Below are positions 3,910-6,013 of a stretch of DNA of 6,013 nt, piece after piece. The stretch is from positions 1-6,013 of the forward strand of contig JAFYIF010000306.1 of assembly GCA_017538775.1 (NCBI GenBank), written 5' to 3'. The stretch's first letter is position 1. Every line of letters starts with the position of its first letter. A program made the translations under genes and the position numbers. This DNA is from Oscillospiraceae bacterium. GTDB taxonomy: Bacteria > Bacillota > Clostridia > Oscillospirales > Oscillospiraceae. The notes below the pieces were generated by a model, which worked only from the letters and a program-made list of their open reading frames with translations, made no database searches and was not told the DNA's origin.

Positions 3910-6013
3910 TCACACCGCGATCTCCCCGCCGGCCCATACCGACCCGTTGACGAAGATCTTCCCCTCCCGGTACGAGATGCGCTGGCCCCGGTAGGCCAGC
4001 TCGACGGCGGGCAGGTCGGCGGGGAGCTTTGGCCGCAGCGTGAGCTTGCCGCCTCGCAGGTGCAGGCCCAGCAGGTCCTCGGCCAGAATGCGCAGCATCC
4101 AGCCCGCCGCGCCGGTGTACCAGCTCCAGCCCGCCTCCCCCTCCCGGCCTGGGGCGGCGCAGAGGTCGGCGCTGAGGACATAGGGCTCCGCGCCGTAGCG
4201 CAGCGCGTCCCGGTCGCCGGGCAGCAGGTCCCGCAGCAGCGTCCAGGCTTTGTCCGTCTCCCCGCTGCGCAGCAGGGCCAGCACCAGCCACAGGGCCCCG
4301 TGGGTGTACTGTCCGCCGTTTTCCCGGAAGCCGGGTCCGTAGGAGACCAGATAGCCGGGGTCCTCCTCCGCCCCGGTGAAGGGCGGGGTAAACAGCCGGA
4401 CCAGGCGGTGCTCCCGGTCGTGGAGCTGCGCGCAGGCGCTGCGCAGGGCGCGGCGGACCTTCTCCGGGTCGGCCCGCCCGCTGAGCGCGGCGAAGCTCTG
4501 GGCGATGGCGTCGATCCGGCAGGCGCGGCTGGTTCGGCTCCCCAGGGGGCGGCCGTCGGCGTAATAGCCCCGGAGATACCAGTCCCCGTCCCAGGCCCGG
4601 TCGGCGGCCTCCGCCAAATCCCCGCAGAAGGCCTCCAGCCCCGGCGGCAGCTCCAGCCAGGGGGCCGCCGCCTCCGCCACTTGCAGGAAAAACCAGCTCA
4701 GCCAGACGCTCTCGCCGCCCACCCGGTCAAAGCCGTCGTTCCAGTCCCCGCTGCCGATGCGCAGCAGTCCATGGGGGCCGGTGCCCCGGGCCATGACCAG
4801 CGCCAGCGCCCGGCGGCAGTGCTCCGCCACCCCGGCGGCGGGGCCGGAGGGCGCGGCGCACTCGTAGCGGTCGCGCTCCTCCGCACTCAGCGGCGGGGAG
4901 GAGAGGAAGGGCACGCCCTCCCCCAGCACCGAGGCGTCCCCGGTCCGCTCCAGATACTCCGCCACCGCCCAGGGCAGCCAGAGCAGGTCGTCGCTGCACC
5001 GGGTGCGGACCCCCCTGGGGGCGCTGTCCCCCTCGTGCCACCAGTGCTGCACGTCCCCCTCCGCGTACTGGTGGGCGCAGCAGCGCAGGATCTGCGCCCG
5101 GGCCGGACCGGCGTCCAGGACGATCAGGTTCACCGCGTCCTGGAGCTGGTCCCGGAAGCCGAAGGCCCCGCCGTTCTGGTAGAGGCTGCACCGCCCCAGC
5201 AGCCGCCCGGCCAGGGTCTGACAGGCCAGCCAGCCGTTGAGCAGCCGGTCCAGCGGCGCCCAGCCGCTCTCCACCCGCAGCATGGCGCTCAGCTCGTCCC
5301 AGCGCCGCCGGGTCTCCCGCAGGGCAGCTTTGGCCGCCTCCGGCTCGGTCAGCGCCCGGAGGCGCTCCGGCGCGTCGCAGCCGCAGACCAGCACGGTCTC
5401 CGCTGCCAGGGGCAGACAGGCGGCGAAGACCGGCTCCCCGCCTGGCATGGCCCCGTCATAGCGCAGGGCCTCCGCGCTGGCCCGGGAGAAGGTGTAGCGC
5501 CCGATGCCGCCCCCGGCGGCCCAGTAGAAGGGCCGCGCCTCCGCCATGGCCCGGGGGTTCTCCGCCCGCAGCAGGCCCCCCTCCGCCCGGCAGCGGCAGA
5601 AGCGCGCCCCCTCCGGCTCCGGACAGAGCTGCAGGCGCATCTGCCAGTGCAAGAAGCAGCCCGCCGTGTCCCCGGTGCAGCGCAGCAGAAACACCCGGGC
5701 GTCCGTCTCCGGCGGGACAAACGCCGTCAGATGCACGGTGAGCGCCCCCCGGCGGCAGCGCCACTCCGCCGTCCCCGGACGGTAGCGCACGCTCGTCTCC
5801 TCCCGGTCCCCGGCGAAGAGGCTGCGCAGCCCCTCCGGGCCCTCCAGCAGCAGCCGCTCCGGCCCCTCCGTCCCAAAGGCCAGCCCCGGCCAGGGGCTGA
5901 GGGGGTTCTCCCGGGCGTTGCCGTCCCAGAGGTTGCCGCAGCCGCTGTCCGTGGCCAGATAGCCCAGACGAGAGTTGCTGAGCACCTGCTGCCAGGCCCT
6001 GGGCGGCAGACCC
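3910..6013 (-). CDS. GH94-family glucan phosphorylase / cyclic beta-1,2-glucan synthase C-terminal part (start lies beyond right edge)
   Basis: About 700 residues are present, open to the right edge. A GTG at 5985 lacks a ribosome site, and the codons before it (PPRAWQQ) continue the family match, so the real start is outside. Positions below count that GTG as 1. The N-terminal SRLGYLATDSGCGNLW and NARENPLSPW (5-32) match the GH94 beta-sandwich entry. YQNGGAFGFRDQLQD (269-283), EGDVQHWW (309-316) and RGVRTRCSDDLLWLP (324-338) are typical of the beta-1,2-glucan branch. GSGDWNDG (411-418) carries the conserved general-acid aspartate motif. ENGGQYTHGALW (555-566) and GWSWYTGAAGWM (619-630) complete the alpha-barrel core. 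In cyclic glucan synthases such as Brucella Cgs this C-terminal region sets glucan chain length; stand-alone relatives phosphorolyse beta-1,2-glucans. Which of these it is depends on whether a GT84 domain lies upstream. GC is about 70-75%. It is probably an active enzyme, since the motifs are intact. Confidence 0.88.
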   Translation of the reverse strand, partial: GLPPRAWQQVLSNSRLGYLATDSGCGNLWDGNARENPLSPWPGLAFGTEGPERLLLEGPEGLRSLFAGDREETSVRYRPGTAEWRCRRGALTVHLTAFVPPETDARVFLLRCTGDTAGCFLHWQMRLQLCPEPEGARFCRCRAEGGLLRAENPRAMAEARPFYWAAGGGIGRYTFSRASAEALRYDGAMPGGEPVFAACLPLAAETVLVCGCDAPERLRALTEPEAAKAALRETRRRWDELSAMLRVESGWAPLDRLLNGWLACQTLAGRLLGRCSLYQNGGAFGFRDQLQDAVNLIVLDAGPARAQILRCCAHQYAEGDVQHWWHEGDSAPRGVRTRCSDDLLWLPWAVAEYLERTGDASVLGEGVPFLSSPPLSAEERDRYECAAPSGPAAGVAEHCRRALALVMARGTGPHGLLRIGSGDWNDGFDRVGGESVWLSWFFLQVAEAAAPWLELPPGLEAFCGDLAEAADRAWDGDWYLRGYYADGRPLGSRTSRACRIDAIAQSFAALSGRADPEKVRRALRSACAQLHDREHRLVRLFTPPFTGAEEDPGYLVSYGPGFRENGGQYTHGALWLVLALLRSGETDKAWTLLRDLLPGDRDALRYGAEPYVLSADLCAAPGREGEAGWSWYTGAAGWMLRILAEDLLGLHLRGGKLTLRPKLPADLPAVELAYRGQRISYREGKIFVNGSVWAGGEIAV

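Overview
The window looks like chromosomal DNA of a GC-rich anaerobic Firmicute, most likely a gut Clostridia/Oscillospiraceae-type organism. The reasons are strong GGAGG-type ribosome sites, SLH-domain surface anchoring, sigma-A-type promoters and a GH94 domain like that of cyclic beta-1,2-glucan synthases, combined with strong G/C bias at third codon positions. The taxonomic call is inference; there is no rRNA or other marker.

Left edge (1 to about 150): the first 14 codons of a leftward gene, with its own promoter and ribosome site, look like the start of a transposase. This is probably the end of an insertion sequence. It abuts the 3' remnant of a rightward gene (about 147-284).

Region 302-2544 (+): a tight two-gene unit. 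The first gene encodes an exported SLH-domain protein. The second encodes a membrane acyltransferase-3 protein, with an ATGA start/stop overlap. Together they suggest surface anchoring plus acyl modification of an envelope polymer.

Region 2680-3886: a compact module with visibly lower GC (a sample line at 3301-3360 is about 42% GC, against about 75% at 4741-4800). It is bounded by two strong, probably bidirectional hairpin terminators. It holds a leftward 60-residue ribbon-helix-helix (RHH) regulator, a divergent control region and two rightward genes. The control region has a perfect consensus promoter (TTGACA-17-TATAAT) embedded in four AGTAGGA(T) operator-like units. The rightward genes encode an 80-residue two-helix membrane protein and a secreted protein of about 160 residues with five cysteines. 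The likely logic is that the RHH protein represses both itself and a strong promoter for the membrane/secreted pair. I do not recognise the function of the pair; this is the best candidate here for an undescribed system.

Region 3910-6013 (-): the C-terminal ~700 residues of a GH94-family protein, running off the right edge. It most resembles the C-terminal phosphorylase-like domain of cyclic beta-1,2-glucan synthases or 1,2-beta-oligoglucan phosphorylases.

No tRNA, rRNA, CRISPR array or riboswitch was seen, and no gene-free stretch exceeds 300 bases.
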